Shown piece after piece: positions 4,918 to 5,044 of a stretch of DNA of 5,044 bases. The notes under the pieces were generated by a model. The model was not told where the DNA came from and searched no databases. It saw only the letters and a list, made by a program, of their open reading frames with translations. How positions within the stretch are numbered: the first letter of the stretch is position 1; every line of letters begins with the position of its first letter. Source of the stretch: an uncultured Planctomycetaceae bacterium (GTDB lineage Bacteria; Planctomycetota; Planctomycetia; Pirellulales; UBA1268); contig CALAZQ010000523.1 in the NCBI GenBank assembly GCA_937926325.1, forward strand, positions 1 through 5,044, in the 5' to 3' direction. Both the position numbers and the translations under genes were made by a program.

Positions 4918-5044
4918 ATGATGCGGTATTCGATCATCCCCCTCCGCAAGAGTGACGGGCAGCAACTGCTTGCCGACACCATTCTGGATGCGGTCTGGCA
5001 GCAGATTGTGGCAGAGGGGAAGGTAGCCTCGCTCTTCTACTCCG
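4918..5044 (+). CDS. Unrecognised protein, N-terminal fragment, divergent to the operon
   Basis: An open frame starting MMRYSIIPLRKSDGQQ and continuing through LLADTILDAVWQQIVAEGKV to the window edge (42 codons seen). Third codon positions are strongly G/C, as in the operon genes, and the amino-acid mix is that of a normal soluble protein, so I take it as real. I do not recognise the family, and there is no signal peptide or clear motif. The start may be ATG 4918 or the adjacent ATG 4921. No Shine-Dalgarno sequence is visible. A TATCGT at 4909-4914 with TTGGCG at 4887-4892 (16-bp spacer) would place transcription start near 4921, which would make the message leaderless; this is weak. The frame stays open upstream to 4780, with a GTG at 4828, but that extension looks non-coding. 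Any link with the compartment is unproven. Confidence 0.5.
   Translation, partial: MMRYSIIPLRKSDGQQLLADTILDAVWQQIVAEGKVASLFYS

Overview
The window holds the 5' part of a bacterial microcompartment (BMC) operon. The gene set and order resemble the compartments of Planctomycetes and Verrucomicrobia (PVM type) that process the aldehyde arising from L-fucose and L-rhamnose breakdown. GC-rich DNA with strong G/C preference at third codon positions, a EutN-type vertex protein, PduL and an EutE/PduP-like aldehyde dehydrogenase next to a diverged acetate kinase all fit a planctomycete, perhaps of the Pirellulales. The lineage is inferred from family resemblance; no taxonomic marker gene is present.

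Six compartment genes and their likely regulator lie on the minus strand and read from high to low coordinates: a DeoR-family regulator (4622-3816), PduL phosphotransacylase (3781-3095), two hexameric shell proteins of the BMC-H type (2973-2674 and 2597-2328), an acetate/propionate-type kinase (2270-1050), an EutN/CcmL pentameric vertex protein (1018-689), and the N-terminal 213 residues of a CoA-acylating aldehyde dehydrogenase (639 to beyond position 1). Gaps are 34, 121, 76, 57, 31 and 49 bp, so one co-transcribed operon is likely. The 121-bp gap upstream of the first shell gene carries three consecutive stem-loops, two with GNRA-type loops in the transcript.

How the genes work together (inferred from family knowledge): the dehydrogenase converts a compartment-trapped aldehyde plus CoA and NAD+ to acyl-CoA. 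PduL exchanges CoA for phosphate and so regenerates CoA inside. The acyl phosphate is turned into carboxylate and ATP by the kinase. Both the dehydrogenase and PduL begin with a similar short amphipathic helix that looks like an encapsulation peptide; the kinase has none. The upstream aldolase and the other enzymes that would fix the substrate are not in the window.

Positions 4623-4917 form a divergent intergenic region, relatively A/T-rich in part, with a weak promoter candidate and possible operator repeats. A divergent plus-strand gene begins at about 4918-4921 and runs off the end; I do not recognise it. The system is a known type. The less ordinary details are the kinase active-site substitutions, the structured intergenic RNA, the two different shell-pore loops and the unidentified divergent gene.
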